From contig MSXO01000051.1 of the NCBI GenBank assembly GCA_002083615.1, forward strand, positions 1 to 64,000: a stretch of 64,000 nucleotides of DNA, in the 5' to 3' direction. Every line of letters begins with the position of its first letter. The first letter of the stretch is position 1. Positions 16,107 through 25,708 of this stretch are shown here, one piece after another. Position numbers and translations under genes: made by a program. This DNA is from Proteobacteria bacterium ST_bin11. GTDB lineage: Bacteria > Pseudomonadota > Gammaproteobacteria > Methylococcales > Methylomonadaceae. The notes under the pieces were generated by a model. The model ran no database searches, was not told where the DNA came from, and saw only the letters and a list, made by a program, of their open reading frames with translations.

Positions 16107-18500
16107 TCAATATGGCCAAAGCCATTGATCGTCTTCCGGCCTGTCGATGCCATGTTCGTAGGCATAATTGCGGCACTCGATTTGTCGGTCGCGCAGCCTT
16201 TCTTTGACGTGAGCGCCGGACACCTGTAAGCCTGGGATGCGGTCTATGGCATCCATGGCTAGGCTGAAACGGTCTATTTCATTTTGAATCGCCAGTTCCA
16301 GCGGCGTATTGATACTGCCTTTTTCTTTGTAGCCGCGCACATGCATGTTCTGGTGATTGTGGCGTCGATAGGCCAGTCTGTGAATCAGCCAGGGATAACC
16401 GTGGAAGTTGAAAATCACCGGTTTATTAACGGTAAACAAGCTGTCGAAGTCCCGATCCGAGAGGCCATGTGGATGTTCACCGGCAGGGACCAGTTTGTAT
16501 AGATCGACCACGTTGATAAAGCGAATCTTTAGTTGCGGAAAATTTTCTCGCAGCAGTACCACCGCCGCTAAGGCTTCTTTGGTGGGAATATCGCCGGCAC
16601 TAGCCATTACCAAATCCGGCTCGGCCCCATCGTCGTTGCTGGCCCATTCCCAGATGCCGATGCCCTTGGTGCAATGTTTGATCGCTGCACCCATATCTAG
16701 GTATTGCAAGTGATTTTGTTTGTCGCAGACAATGACATTGATGTAGTCGGTGCTGTTCAGACAGTGATTGGCCACGGACAGCAGGCAGTTCACATCGGGC
16801 GGTAAATAAATCCGCGTAACCGATGGACTTTTGTTAACAACTAAGTCCAGAAAGCCCGGGTCTTGATGGGTAAAACCGTTATGATCCTGCCGCCAAACCG
16901 TCGAGGTAATCAGCAGGTTCAGCGAGGATACCGGCGCCCGCCAGGGCACGGCTTTGGACATGGCCAGCCATTTGGCGTGTTGATTGAACATGGAATCGAT
17001 CACATGCACAAAGGCTTCGTACGACGAAAAGAAGCCGTGCCGACCGGTTAATAAATAGCCTTCCAGCCAGCCTTCTAGGGTGTGTTCGGAAAGCATTTCC
17101 ATGACCCGGCCATCCGTTGCCAGCTCGCCGCCGTCGGCATCTTCCGGCAGAAAATCGGCCATCCAGGTTTTCTTGCTGGCTTTATAAATATCATCCAGCT
17201 TGTTGGAGCTGTTTTCGTCGGGCCCGAAGACGCGGAAATTGTGCATATTGGCACTCATGATGTCGCGCAGAAACTTGCCTAATGGCCGAGTGTTTTCTGC
17301 CGACAACTTGCCGGGCGCTGCCAGGGCCAAAGCGTAATCGCGAAAGTCCGGCATGCGTAAAGCTTTGCGCAACAAGCCGCCGTTGGCGTGCGGATTGGCG
17401 CTCATCCGCCGATTGCCTTTGGGTGCCAGCGCTTTTAACTCTGGCATCAGCTTGCCTGCGCTATCGAACAATTCTTCGGGTTTATAGCTGTGTAGCCACT
17501 CAGACAGCAGTTGCATATGTTCCGGTTTCTCTTTTACGCCGGCCAGCGGTACTTGATGAGAGCGCCAGAACCCTTCCGTTTTATGCCCATCCACTTCTTT
17601 CGGTCCGGTCCAGCCTTTCGGGCTGCGCAAGATGATCATCGGCCAGAGCGGGCGAGTCGGGATGCCGCTCGTTCGGGCTTCTTGTTGTATCTTCCGAATC
17701 TCCACTACGCACGCTTCCAGCACCCCGGCCATCAGTTGATGCATAGTTTCCGGATCGCTACCTTCCACGAAATGCGGGGTGTAGCCGTAGCCGCGAAACA
17801 ATTGTTCCAGCTCATCATGGGAAATTCGCGCCAGCAGAGTCGGGTTGTTGATCTTGTATCCGTTCAGATGCAGGATGGGTAGTACCGCGCCGTCGCGGAT
17901 CGGATTCAGGAATTTATTCGAGTGCCAAGAGGTTGCTAATGGCCCGGTCTCGGCCTCGCCGTCACCCACCGCTACCGCCACCAGCAAATCCGGATTGTCG
18001 TAAGCGGCGCCGTAAGCGTGGGAAATGCTATAACCCAATTCACCGCCTTCGTGTATCGAGCCCGGTGTTTCCGGCGTGCAATGGCTGCCGATGCCGCCGG
18101 GGAAGGAGAATTCTTTAAAAAACTGCAACAGACCTTCTTCGTCTTCGCCTTTGTTAGGGTAAATCTCCGCGTAAGTGCCTTCCAAATACACCGGCGCCAA
18201 CACCCCTGGTGCGCCGTGACCAGGGCCGGCTAGGAAAATCGTATTCAGATCGTATTTGTTAATCAGCCGATTCAGATGGATGTAGATAAAGCTCAAGCCG
18301 GGGCTGGAACCCCAATGGCCGAGTAGCCGGTTTTTTATGTGCTCTGGTTTTAGTGGTTCTTTTACTAAAGGATTGTCACTTAGGTAAATCATGCCGGCAG
18401 CGAGATATGTGCAGGCCCGCCAATAGGCATCTATGTTTTGCAGTTCTTCGTTGTTTAGTGCAGGGCTTATCCCTTTTGTTGATGCTTCAAGTGATGTCAT
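16107..18500 (-). CDS. xfp: Xylulose-5-P/fructose-6-P phosphoketolase
   Basis: The 797-residue protein is full length for the family and starts behind GGAG. It opens with LNNEELQNIDAYWRACTYLA, then GHWGSSPGLSFIYIHLNRLI and GPGHGAPGVLAPVYLEGTYA, all highly conserved phosphoketolase blocks. The thiamine-diphosphate motif is in VAVGDGEAETGPLATSWHSN. The enzyme cleaves xylulose-5-P (or fructose-6-P) with phosphate into acetyl phosphate and a shorter sugar phosphate. In methylotrophs it gives a carbon-efficient route from formaldehyde-derived sugars to C2 units. It heads a two-gene operon with a histidine phosphatase. Confidence 0.95.
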   Translation of the reverse strand: MTSLEASTKGISPALNNEELQNIDAYWRACTYLAAGMIYLSDNPLVKEPLKPEHIKNRLLGHWGSSPGLSFIYIHLNRLINKYDLNTIFLAGPGHGAPGVLAPVYLEGTYAEIYPNKGEDEEGLLQFFKEFSFPGGIGSHCTPETPGSIHEGGELGYSISHAYGAAYDNPDLLVAVAVGDGEAETGPLATSWHSNKFLNPIRDGAVLPILHLNGYKINNPTLLARISHDELEQLFRGYGYTPHFVEGSDPETMHQLMAGVLEACVVEIRKIQQEARTSGIPTRPLWPMIILRSPKGWTGPKEVDGHKTEGFWRSHQVPLAGVKEKPEHMQLLSEWLHSYKPEELFDSAGKLMPELKALAPKGNRRMSANPHANGGLLRKALRMPDFRDYALALAAPGKLSAENTRPLGKFLRDIMSANMHNFRVFGPDENSSNKLDDIYKASKKTWMADFLPEDADGGELATDGRVMEMLSEHTLEGWLEGYLLTGRHGFFSSYEAFVHVIDSMFNQHAKWLAMSKAVPWRAPVSSLNLLITSTVWRQDHNGFTHQDPGFLDLVVNKSPSVTRIYLPPDVNCLLSVANHCLNSTDYINVIVCDKQNHLQYLDMGAAIKHCTKGIGIWEWASNDDGAEPDLVMASAGDIPTKEALAAVVLLRENFPQLKIRFINVVDLYKLVPAGEHPHGLSDRDFDSLFTVNKPVIFNFHGYPWLIHRLAYRRHNHQNMHVRGYKEKGSINTPLELAIQNEIDRFSLAMDAIDRIPGLQVSGAHVKERLRDRQIECRNYAYEHGIDRPEDDQWLWPY

Positions 18501-18820
18501 GAGTTAACTCCAATTAAAAAATAAATAAACTAACTAGCTGTGAAGCCGCGACGACCCTATTCCCGTATGCCGCGCCGAGCACCGAAGCTTTTGGTAGGAA
18601 TTGCCCGAAGGGGAGCGGCAGGGATGCCGCTCGTTTTCGGAGGGCCAAGGATGGCCCTTCCGAAAACCCCTACCAAAAGCTTTGGAGCGCAGGATAAAAG
18701 CGGCATTCGGGTCGCCTTTTCTTTGGATACTTTCTTTTGGCCAAGCAAAAGAAAGTATCTCGGCTGTCGGGCCGAGACCCGACTTTAAAACTAGCCGTCG
18801 CGCCAGCGACACCAAATCCC
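18501..18820. other. Region between phosphoketolase and ABC permease; repeat copy A
   Basis: Most of this stretch is the dispersed repeat at about 18545-18795. The first part (18501-18540) is the phosphoketolase leader. No gene is seen. Confidence 0.5.
18545..18795 (+). repeat. Hairpin-rich dispersed repeat, copy A
   Basis: It contains several strong palindromes: AGCGGCAGGGATGCCGCT, a TTTTCGG...CCGAAAA hairpin around AAGGATGG, and ATACTTTC...GAAAGTAT around a TTTTGGCC/GGC core. The order of these parts recurs in reverse at 20005-20225. The sequence is typical of non-coding intergenic repeats and has no gene. Confidence 0.75.
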
Positions 18821-19945
18821 TTAGACCATCGAACTAATCGTATTGCGAAACCGATTCAGCGCCAGCGCAAAAAACACCGCGCCAATTCCGATCAAGGCCA
18901 GAAAATCAGTCCAAACAATGCTGAATCCGGCTCCTCGATACAAAATAGCCTGGGCCAGCGAGACGAAGTGCGTGGTCGGTGCCGCCAGCATGATGTTTTG
19001 CACCAGTGCCGGCATGCTTTCGCGCGGTGTCATGCCGCCGGACAGCATTTGCAGCGGTAGTAGGATGATCAGCATCAATAGTCCCAGTTGCGGCATGGAT
19101 CGGGCCAGGGTGCCGAGATAAATCCCCAATGAGGTGGTGGCAAACAGGTGCAGCAACATGCCCAAGATAAACAAACCCAGCGAACCTTGAATCGGCACAT
19201 CCAACAGACCATGCACCACAAAAATGATGGAAGCGGTGGCCACCACCACCACGACCAAGCCCATAGACCAGACCTTGGCTGACATGATTTCAAACGGCGT
19301 CAGGGGCATAACCAATAGATGCTCGATCGTGCCGTGCTCGCGTTCGCGGATCAGCGCCGCGCCGGTCAGAATGATGGACAAGGTAGTGATGCTATTCACT
19401 ACTTCCATCAGCGAACCGAACCATACAGAACTCAAGTTAGGATTGAAGCGGGTCCTTATCTCCAACTCGACGGGTAGGGTCACGATGGCCCGATGACCTT
19501 GGGCAAAAGCATTGACTTCGCCGTTCAAAATGGTTTGGATGTAGCTATTACCGATGAAGGCTTGGGAGATGCGGGTGGCATCGATATTCAGTTGCAGCGC
19601 CGGCTGCCGGCCCGCCAACATGTCGCGCTGGAAATGCGAGGGAATATTCAGCACAAAGCTATATAAGCCAACGTCCATGCCGTGATCTGTTTCGTATTGG
19701 TCGATAATCACTGGCGTCAAGAAATACGGTAGGTAAAAAGCGTTAATGATGCGGTTGGAGAGTGGGGAGCGGTCTTCGTCGACGATGGCAATGGGCGCTT
19801 TGTGCAGCGATTGGGGCACGCCGGTGGCGATCAGATACACTTGGCCGGTGAAGGAGAATAGGATCATCACTAGCATCATGGTGTCGCGGCTTAGACTGCG
19901 GAGTTCTTTGATGCCTAGGTAGTAGATGTTGAGTAGGGTTTCCAT
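18821..19945 (-). CDS. ABC-2 type permease (YhhJ-like)
   Basis: The 374-residue protein has an N-terminal membrane helix, a large extracytoplasmic loop (about 45-175, with HKAPIAIVDEDRSPLSNRII) and five C-terminal helices with IREREHGTIEHLLVMPL, the ABC-2 permease signature. It resembles YhhJ, the partner of RbbA/YhiI in E. coli and of drug exporters. It is on the same strand as, and 332 bases downstream of, the RbbA-type gene; the gap is filled by a repeat, so it may be the last gene of the same efflux operon. A flanking copy of the same repeat lies beyond its stop. Confidence 0.85.
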   Translation of the reverse strand: METLLNIYYLGIKELRSLSRDTMMLVMILFSFTGQVYLIATGVPQSLHKAPIAIVDEDRSPLSNRIINAFYLPYFLTPVIIDQYETDHGMDVGLYSFVLNIPSHFQRDMLAGRQPALQLNIDATRISQAFIGNSYIQTILNGEVNAFAQGHRAIVTLPVELEIRTRFNPNLSSVWFGSLMEVVNSITTLSIILTGAALIREREHGTIEHLLVMPLTPFEIMSAKVWSMGLVVVVVATASIIFVVHGLLDVPIQGSLGLFILGMLLHLFATTSLGIYLGTLARSMPQLGLLMLIILLPLQMLSGGMTPRESMPALVQNIMLAAPTTHFVSLAQAILYRGAGFSIVWTDFLALIGIGAVFFALALNRFRNTISSMV

Positions 19946-20277
19946 TTGTTACTCAATATTCTGAGTGAGCTTGGGGGTGGTGTCGCTATCGCGACGGCTT
20001 TTTTTATGCCGGGTCTCGGCCCGACAGCCGAGATACTTTCTTTTGCTTGGCCAAAAGAAAGTATCCAAAGAAAAGGCCACCCGGATTCCGCCTTGATCCT
20101 GCGCTTCTCGCTTTTGGCGAGGGTTTTCGAAGGGCCATCCCTGGCCCTGCGAAAACGAGCGGCATCCTTGCCGCTCCCCTGCGGGCCTTGTTCGCCAAAA
20201 GCTGCGATGCTCGGGGCGGAATAACGGGAGATAAACCACACCCCAAACCATAGGTTTTGGGAACTGAATAACACTCA
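19946..20277. other. Gap in efflux operon filled by repeat copy B
   Basis: The gap holds the inverted repeat copy at about 20005-20225 and nothing else recognisable. Whether transcription passes through its hairpins decides if the permease is co-expressed. Confidence 0.5.
20005..20225 (-). repeat. Hairpin-rich dispersed repeat, copy B, inverted
   Basis: It has the same ordered hairpins as copy A (18545-18795) on the opposite strand, including GGGTCTCGGCCCGACAGCCG and the ATACTTTC/GAAAGTAT palindrome. The two copies frame the permease gene 18821-19945 as a large inverted pair. They have diverged in the middle but are clearly homologous. Confidence 0.75.
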
Positions 20278-23022
20278 TCATCGTTCCTGCTTTTTCAATA
20301 GCAGCACACTCAGGCCGACGATAATTGGAATCGCCAGCGCCAAAGGCCACAGTGATGGGCCTAGTTCAGCAAAGCCTAAAGCCTTGGAAAAGGTGCCGCG
20401 GCATATCGTCAGGAAGTAGGCGCCGGGGAAGGTTTCGCCCATTAGTCGGGCGCCACCTTCCAGCGAGGACACTGGATCTATCATTCCGGAGAAGCGGGTG
20501 GAGGGAATGAAGGTGGTGAGAAAGGTGGCGAAGATGGCGGCGATTTGGCTGTTGGTTAAGGTGGAAATCAATAAGCCAATGCCGGTCGAGGCGGTGACGT
20601 ATAGCAGGGCGGCGACCGTCAAAGTCAGAAAATTGCCTTTGAAGGGCACGCCAAACACAAAGATGGCTAGGATAGACAGCAGTATAAAATTCAACATGCC
20701 GACAGCAATATAGGGCAACTGCTTGCCTACTAAAAACTCGAATTTGGTCACTGGGGTGACGTATAAATTTAATATCGAACCCAGTTCTTTTTCGCGGACC
20801 ACACTAAGAGCACTGAGCATCGCCGGGATCAGCATCAATAAAATCGGAATTACCGCCGGCACCATGGCCGGTAGGCTTTTGACATCGGCGTTGTAACGAA
20901 AGCGGGTTTCTATTTTCATCAAGCCGGCGGGTTGCTGGGTGGTGCTGCGACTGCGGGCCATTTCCAGCAGCCAACCCTGATGCATCGCTTGCACATAGCC
21001 GATGACGTTTTCGGCGCGGGTCGGCATGGCGCCGTCTATCCAGGCGCCGATTTTGACCTGATCGCCGCGTTCCAAGTCGCGAGCGAAGTTTGGCGGTATT
21101 TCCAATGCCAAACTCAGTTCGCCGCTGCGCATGCGTTGATCCAGTTCGGCGTAATCGGCAAGCGGCGGCCTGGGCAGAAAATAACGTGAGCCGCCCAAAT
21201 CCAATGCGTAGTTATTACTCAGTGTGGTTTGGTCGCGGTCCAGTACCGCAAAGCGCAAATCTTCGACATCCATGGTAATCCCATAGCCGAAGGTAAACAT
21301 CAAAAACAAAGTACCGACCAAGGCAATCGAAGCGCGGATTGGGTCGCGGCGTAGCTCCAAGGCTTCGCGTAGCGTGTAACTGTAAAGACGGGTCAAACTA
21401 AAGCCGGCACCGGCTTGTGCAGCTTGAGTTTCCGGCGAGATCACCACCGCTGATTCGGTAGATGCTTCGGCGTCTGCCTCGCTACCGCTAGCTTTTTGCA
21501 AATAGCCGATAAAGGCTTCCTCAAGCGTTGCGTGACCGCTATCTTTCACCAAGGCCGCCGGCGTATCGCTGGCCAGCACCTTGCCGGCGTGCATCAGCGA
21601 GATGCGGTCGCAACGTTCGGCTTCGTTCATGAAGTGGGTGGAAATAAAAATGGTGACCTGGTCGTGGCGCGACAGTTCTATCATCATTTCCCAGAAGCGG
21701 TCGCGTTCGATAGGATCGACGCCGGAGGTTGGTTCGTCCAGAATCAGCAAGTCCGGCCTATGAATCATCGCAACTGCCAGCGACAGGCGTTGCCTGATAC
21801 CCAAAGGCAGCGCGTCGGGCAAGGTATCCAATACCGCATCAAGCTGGAAGCGTTTCGCCATCTCGGCGACGCGATCCGACATGTCCGCTGCCGGCAGATG
21901 AAACAGCTTGGCGTGCAGCTCCAGGTTTTGCTTGACCGTAAGTTCGGAATACAACGAAAAGGCCTGCGACATGTAACCGACCCGTTTGCGGGTGGCCAGA
22001 TTGCCGGCATCGACTACTTGTCCGAACAATAGCGCCGTTCCCGAGCTGGGTTGCAACAAGCCGGTGAGCATTTTCATGGTCGTCGATTTACCGCAGCCGT
22101 TGGAACCCAAAAAGCCGAAAATCTCGCCGCGTTCAATGCGCAGGCTGACATTGTCCACCGCCAGAAATTCGCCAAAGCGCATACTTAAATCGTGGGCTTC
22201 GATAGCGATGTCCTCACCACTGCTTTGTCGGGGTGGAATCACGATGGCCTTATGACCGCGGCGCTTGGCTTCCGGCAGCAATAAAATGAAGGCTTCTTCC
22301 AGGCTATCGGCTTTTGCTTGTTCGCGAAGGTCGGCCGCGGTGCCCGTCGCCAGTATCTTGCCGGCATCCATCGCCACCAGCCAATCAAAGCGCTCGGCTT
22401 CGTCCATGTAAGCGGTTGAAACCAGTACACTCATCCCGGCACGGCGCTGACGCAGGCGGGCGATCAGTTCCCAAAACTGCGCTCGCGACAGTGGATCGAC
22501 GCCGGTGGTGGGTTCGTCCAGCACCAGCAGATCGGGGTCGTGGATTAGCGCGCAGCATAAGCCCAGCTTTTGTTTCATGCCGCCGGACAATTGCCCGGCA
22601 GGGCGGTCGCGGAAGGACTCTAGGTTGGTGCTTTTCAGTAATTCGGCGATGCGTTGTTCGCGTTCGGCTGGCTGCTGACCGAACAACCTACCGAAGAAAT
22701 CGACGTTTTCGAACACCGACAAGGTTAAATAAAGATTTTTGCCCAGCCCTTGTGGCATGTAAGCGATACGCGGACAGACCGCGCGGCGATGGCTGGCGTC
22801 GGCCATGTCGCCGCCTAACACTTCGATCTTGCCTTGTTGTATGGCCCGCGCGCCGGTCAGCAGCGACATCAAGCTGGATTTGCCGACGCCATCTGGGCCG
22901 ATCAAACCCAGCATTTGATTGGCCGGCAAGTCCAGATTCAGATTATCCAATGCCACCTGCTCGCCGTAGCGCAAACTCAGGTTTTGTATGCGCACCACGG
23001 GGGCAGTGCTTGGCGTATTCAT
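20278..23022 (-). CDS. RbbA-like ABC protein: two ATPase domains fused to permease
   Basis: The start is ATG 23022, which overlaps the stop of the upstream fusion protein gene (ATGA). The 914-residue protein has a first ATPase domain (about 10-225, Walker A GPDGVGKSS, signature LSGGMKQK, Walker B LLVLDEPTTGVDP). A second follows (about 275-500, GSNGCGKST, Walker B DLLILDEPTSGVDP, with a degenerate signature LPLGIRQRLS). An ABC-2 permease domain comes last (about 555-914, with SVVREKELGSILNLYVTPVT). This is the RbbA/YhiH layout. In E. coli RbbA is also described as ribosome-associated, but here the neighbours (outer-membrane channel, membrane fusion protein, permease) point to an efflux pump. 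Confidence 0.85.
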   Translation of the reverse strand: MNTPSTAPVVRIQNLSLRYGEQVALDNLNLDLPANQMLGLIGPDGVGKSSLMSLLTGARAIQQGKIEVLGGDMADASHRRAVCPRIAYMPQGLGKNLYLTLSVFENVDFFGRLFGQQPAEREQRIAELLKSTNLESFRDRPAGQLSGGMKQKLGLCCALIHDPDLLVLDEPTTGVDPLSRAQFWELIARLRQRRAGMSVLVSTAYMDEAERFDWLVAMDAGKILATGTAADLREQAKADSLEEAFILLLPEAKRRGHKAIVIPPRQSSGEDIAIEAHDLSMRFGEFLAVDNVSLRIERGEIFGFLGSNGCGKSTTMKMLTGLLQPSSGTALLFGQVVDAGNLATRKRVGYMSQAFSLYSELTVKQNLELHAKLFHLPAADMSDRVAEMAKRFQLDAVLDTLPDALPLGIRQRLSLAVAMIHRPDLLILDEPTSGVDPIERDRFWEMMIELSRHDQVTIFISTHFMNEAERCDRISLMHAGKVLASDTPAALVKDSGHATLEEAFIGYLQKASGSEADAEASTESAVVISPETQAAQAGAGFSLTRLYSYTLREALELRRDPIRASIALVGTLFLMFTFGYGITMDVEDLRFAVLDRDQTTLSNNYALDLGGSRYFLPRPPLADYAELDQRMRSGELSLALEIPPNFARDLERGDQVKIGAWIDGAMPTRAENVIGYVQAMHQGWLLEMARSRSTTQQPAGLMKIETRFRYNADVKSLPAMVPAVIPILLMLIPAMLSALSVVREKELGSILNLYVTPVTKFEFLVGKQLPYIAVGMLNFILLSILAIFVFGVPFKGNFLTLTVAALLYVTASTGIGLLISTLTNSQIAAIFATFLTTFIPSTRFSGMIDPVSSLEGGARLMGETFPGAYFLTICRGTFSKALGFAELGPSLWPLALAIPIIVGLSVLLLKKQER

Positions 23023-24140
23023 TGCGGCAGCTTGATCGCCAGGTTTTCCGGCCACTCGACTTTAGAGTCTATCTTCACATAGGCTATGCCAGGCACGCCG
23101 GTTTTGACCTGGTTGAGATGTTTTTTTAACAGTTCAGGATCGAGTCGGGCGCGCACCCGGAACATCAGCTTCAAGCGTTCGGTTTCGGTTTCCACGGTTT
23201 TGGGGGTGAACTGAGCCACACTGGCCACGAAGCTGGCCGTGGCCGGGATGACCAAATCCGGCACCGCATCCAGCACCAGCCGAATCTCACTCCCTAATGC
23301 CACTTTGCCAGCCGCCTCGGTAGGTAGGAAAAAGGTCATATACACATCGGCAAGATCGACCATGTTCAGCACTCGGCCACCAGCCGACAATACTTCGCCG
23401 GGCTCGGCAACGCGGTACTGAATGCGACCGTCGCGCGGCGCTTTTAACACGCTGTCTTCTATGTCGGCTTGCAATCGACTGACGGTCGCCTGGGCGGCTT
23501 CGATGAGGGTTTGCGAGGCCACTGCTTGGGATTTTGCCGCTTCTGTACCGGCACCTGCCGCCGCGACCTGCGCTTGTGCGGCATTGATTGCCGCCTGCAT
23601 ACCTAACACTCGTGCGCGATCGTCGTCGACTTCCTGTTGCGGGGTGGCACCTTCGCCGACCAGGCGTTGCGAACGTTGCAGGCGTTTGCTGGCGGCATCG
23701 AATTCGGCTTGGCGCTGGGCGACCACGGCCAGGGCGGCGTTGTGTTCGCTTTGCCGCTGCACGATCACTGCTTTGGCGGTGACGCGGGCGCTTTCGGCGT
23801 GGCGCACTTGCGCTTGCGCTTCAGTTTGCTGTGCTTGTAACACCTGGATATCCATTCTGGCCAGCACCATGCCAGATGCTACAAAATCACCTTCATGCGG
23901 CAGAATCTCAATAATCCGTCCAGCGGTTTTGGTGGCGATATCAATCTCGGTGGCTTCGATGCGGCCGTTGCCGGTGACGATGGCTTCCGGTAGCGGGGCA
24001 GGGCGCAGCCACCACCAAATCAGCACCGCCAAAGCTAGCAATAGCAAGCCGGGTACGATGAATTGTCTAAGCCTTTGCAGCCACGTTTTTTTCGGTTCGC
24101 TGGCGGTTGCCGGTGCGATGGGTTCCTTTGCGCTGGCCAT
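23019..24140 (-). CDS. HlyD-type membrane fusion protein (YhiI-like)
   Basis: The 373-residue protein has a cytoplasmic tail, one membrane helix (about 28-47) and the fusion-protein body. This consists of a lipoyl half (VTGNGRIEATEIDIATKTAG), a long coiled coil rich in Gln/Ala (about 95-240) and a beta barrel (DGRIQYRVAEPGEVLSAGG). It bridges the inner-membrane ABC pump and the outer-membrane channel. It overlaps the RbbA-type gene by 4 bases, and its start touches the stop of the channel gene, so all three are translationally coupled. Confidence 0.9.
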   Translation of the reverse strand: MASAKEPIAPATASEPKKTWLQRLRQFIVPGLLLLALAVLIWWWLRPAPLPEAIVTGNGRIEATEIDIATKTAGRIIEILPHEGDFVASGMVLARMDIQVLQAQQTEAQAQVRHAESARVTAKAVIVQRQSEHNAALAVVAQRQAEFDAASKRLQRSQRLVGEGATPQQEVDDDRARVLGMQAAINAAQAQVAAAGAGTEAAKSQAVASQTLIEAAQATVSRLQADIEDSVLKAPRDGRIQYRVAEPGEVLSAGGRVLNMVDLADVYMTFFLPTEAAGKVALGSEIRLVLDAVPDLVIPATASFVASVAQFTPKTVETETERLKLMFRVRARLDPELLKKHLNQVKTGVPGIAYVKIDSKVEWPENLAIKLPQ

Positions 24141-25651
24141 TAGGGCTCCTCAACAAACTGAGATTGCATGCTGCTGTTCTCCGGGCCGCCGCCCAGGGCT
24201 TTGTAAACCGCAATCAGATGGGTGGCGGTGTCCGACTCGGAGCGCGCCAATTCTATTTCGGCAGCGTACAGGCTGCGTTGTGAGTCCAGTACATCCAAAA
24301 ACGAGATAACGCCTTCCTGATAGCGCAATTCCGAGAGTCGGACCGATTCGCGCAAGTCCAGGGTGGAACTGGCGAGTAGGCGGCGTTGCTCCTCATTTAG
24401 ATATCTGCTTAACACCGTTTCGGTTTCGCGTAGAGCTTCCAGGATAGTTTTTTCGTAGGACAAATAGGCTTCCTGTTGGCGCGCATCGGCTAATTGGATG
24501 CCGGCGCGGATGCGGCCGAAATTTAATAGTGGTTGCAGCAGGTTGGCGGCGGTGCCGTAAGAGAAAGCCGCGGATTTGAACAAGGATTCCAGGTCAGTGT
24601 TGCGCAGACCAAGGAAAGCGGACAGGGAAATTTTCGGAAATAATTCGGCAACAGCGGAGCCTTGCAGCGCCGTCGCCGCAGCCAGTTGGCGCTCGGCGAT
24701 ATAGATATCCGGGCGATTGCGTAAGCTTGCTGCCGGCGAGGCCAACACTTCAGCGCCTGCCGCTTGCGGCACCGCACCCAAGGGGCTTAATTCAAGCGCC
24801 AGGCTGCCGGGATGCTGGCCGACCAACAGTTCCAGTTGCCGCAGCAAGCCAGTCAGTTTGGCCTCCAAAGCCGGGATCTGCGCCATCGTGGTTTCGGTCA
24901 AGGCTCGCGATCGAACCACTTCATGGCGGGCCACCACGCCTTCGTCAAACAATTTCTCGGTCAATGATAAGGTGGCTTGTTGGGTTTGCAGATTTGAAGA
25001 GGTGATGCGCAGTTGATTCTGGGCGCTGCGATATTCGACATAACTGCGGGCCAGCTCCGCGCTCAGGGTGACTAACGCCTGCTGATAGCCGGCGTTGGCA
25101 CCGTCTAGCTCAGCCGAGGCCGCTTCCAGACGCCGTTGCTGGCGGCCAAACAAGTCAATTTCCCACAAGGCATCGAAACCCAGCTCGAACATGTTGTAGC
25201 GAATCCCCGGCGCCAAGGCCGGCAACGGGTTGTCCTGGCGTTGCGCACCGGCTTTGATGTTTACGTTGGGAAACAACTCCGCTTGGGTGCCGCGCCGCTC
25301 GGCGCGGGCCTGGTCGATGCGGGTGTAAGCGATTTTTAGATCCAGATTGCCGGCCAAGGCTTTAGCCATCAATGCATTCAGCGGCGTGTCGTTAAAACGC
25401 AGCCACCAGTTGTGCAACTGTTTAGGGTCTATCGTGCTTAAAGCCGGATTTGCGCGGGTTTCTGCTTGCCAGCTAGTAGGGGCGTTGCTTATTGGCTTGC
25501 GGTAATCCGGGCCAACGGTGCAGCCAGTGACCACCATCAGGATCCCGATCCAGCTAGGTTTATTCAACATGATGAGCTTACGTAAACTAGGCGAGCTTGC
25601 CATGCAACGGTCGGCTTTTTTTTTGCATAGCTCAGATGTAGCAAGGCCCAT
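24140..25651 (-). CDS. Outer-membrane efflux lipoprotein (NodT/TolC-type)
   Basis: About 500 residues. The frame starts at 25651 behind GAGGA; an internal ATG (25570) would put the lipobox VVTGC closer to the N-terminus, so the start is not certain. After the lipobox comes the family block VGPDYRKPISNAPTSWQAE, then two repeated long-helix halves with LNALMAKALAGNLDLKIA-like and SYEKTILEALRETETVLSRY blocks. This is the channel of the tripartite pump. It is the first gene of the operon, and a copy of the regulon palindrome stands 58 bases upstream (25709-25724). Confidence 0.88.
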   Translation of the reverse strand: MGLATSELCKKKADRCMASSPSLRKLIMLNKPSWIGILMVVTGCTVGPDYRKPISNAPTSWQAETRANPALSTIDPKQLHNWWLRFNDTPLNALMAKALAGNLDLKIAYTRIDQARAERRGTQAELFPNVNIKAGAQRQDNPLPALAPGIRYNMFELGFDALWEIDLFGRQQRRLEAASAELDGANAGYQQALVTLSAELARSYVEYRSAQNQLRITSSNLQTQQATLSLTEKLFDEGVVARHEVVRSRALTETTMAQIPALEAKLTGLLRQLELLVGQHPGSLALELSPLGAVPQAAGAEVLASPAASLRNRPDIYIAERQLAAATALQGSAVAELFPKISLSAFLGLRNTDLESLFKSAAFSYGTAANLLQPLLNFGRIRAGIQLADARQQEAYLSYEKTILEALRETETVLSRYLNEEQRRLLASSTLDLRESVRLSELRYQEGVISFLDVLDSQRSLYAAEIELARSESDTATHLIAVYKALGGGPENSSMQSQFVEEP

Positions 25652-25708
25652 CGCTTAGTCCTCTGTGAATCCTTTCCAGGCAGAGTAATTGCAGAACCGC
25701 CCTGGGTC

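Noticed and set aside
23422..24309. Long plus-strand frame opposite the membrane fusion gene
   Set aside because: It is a Cys/Ala/Ser-rich mirror of the real gene on the other strand, which has clear domains.
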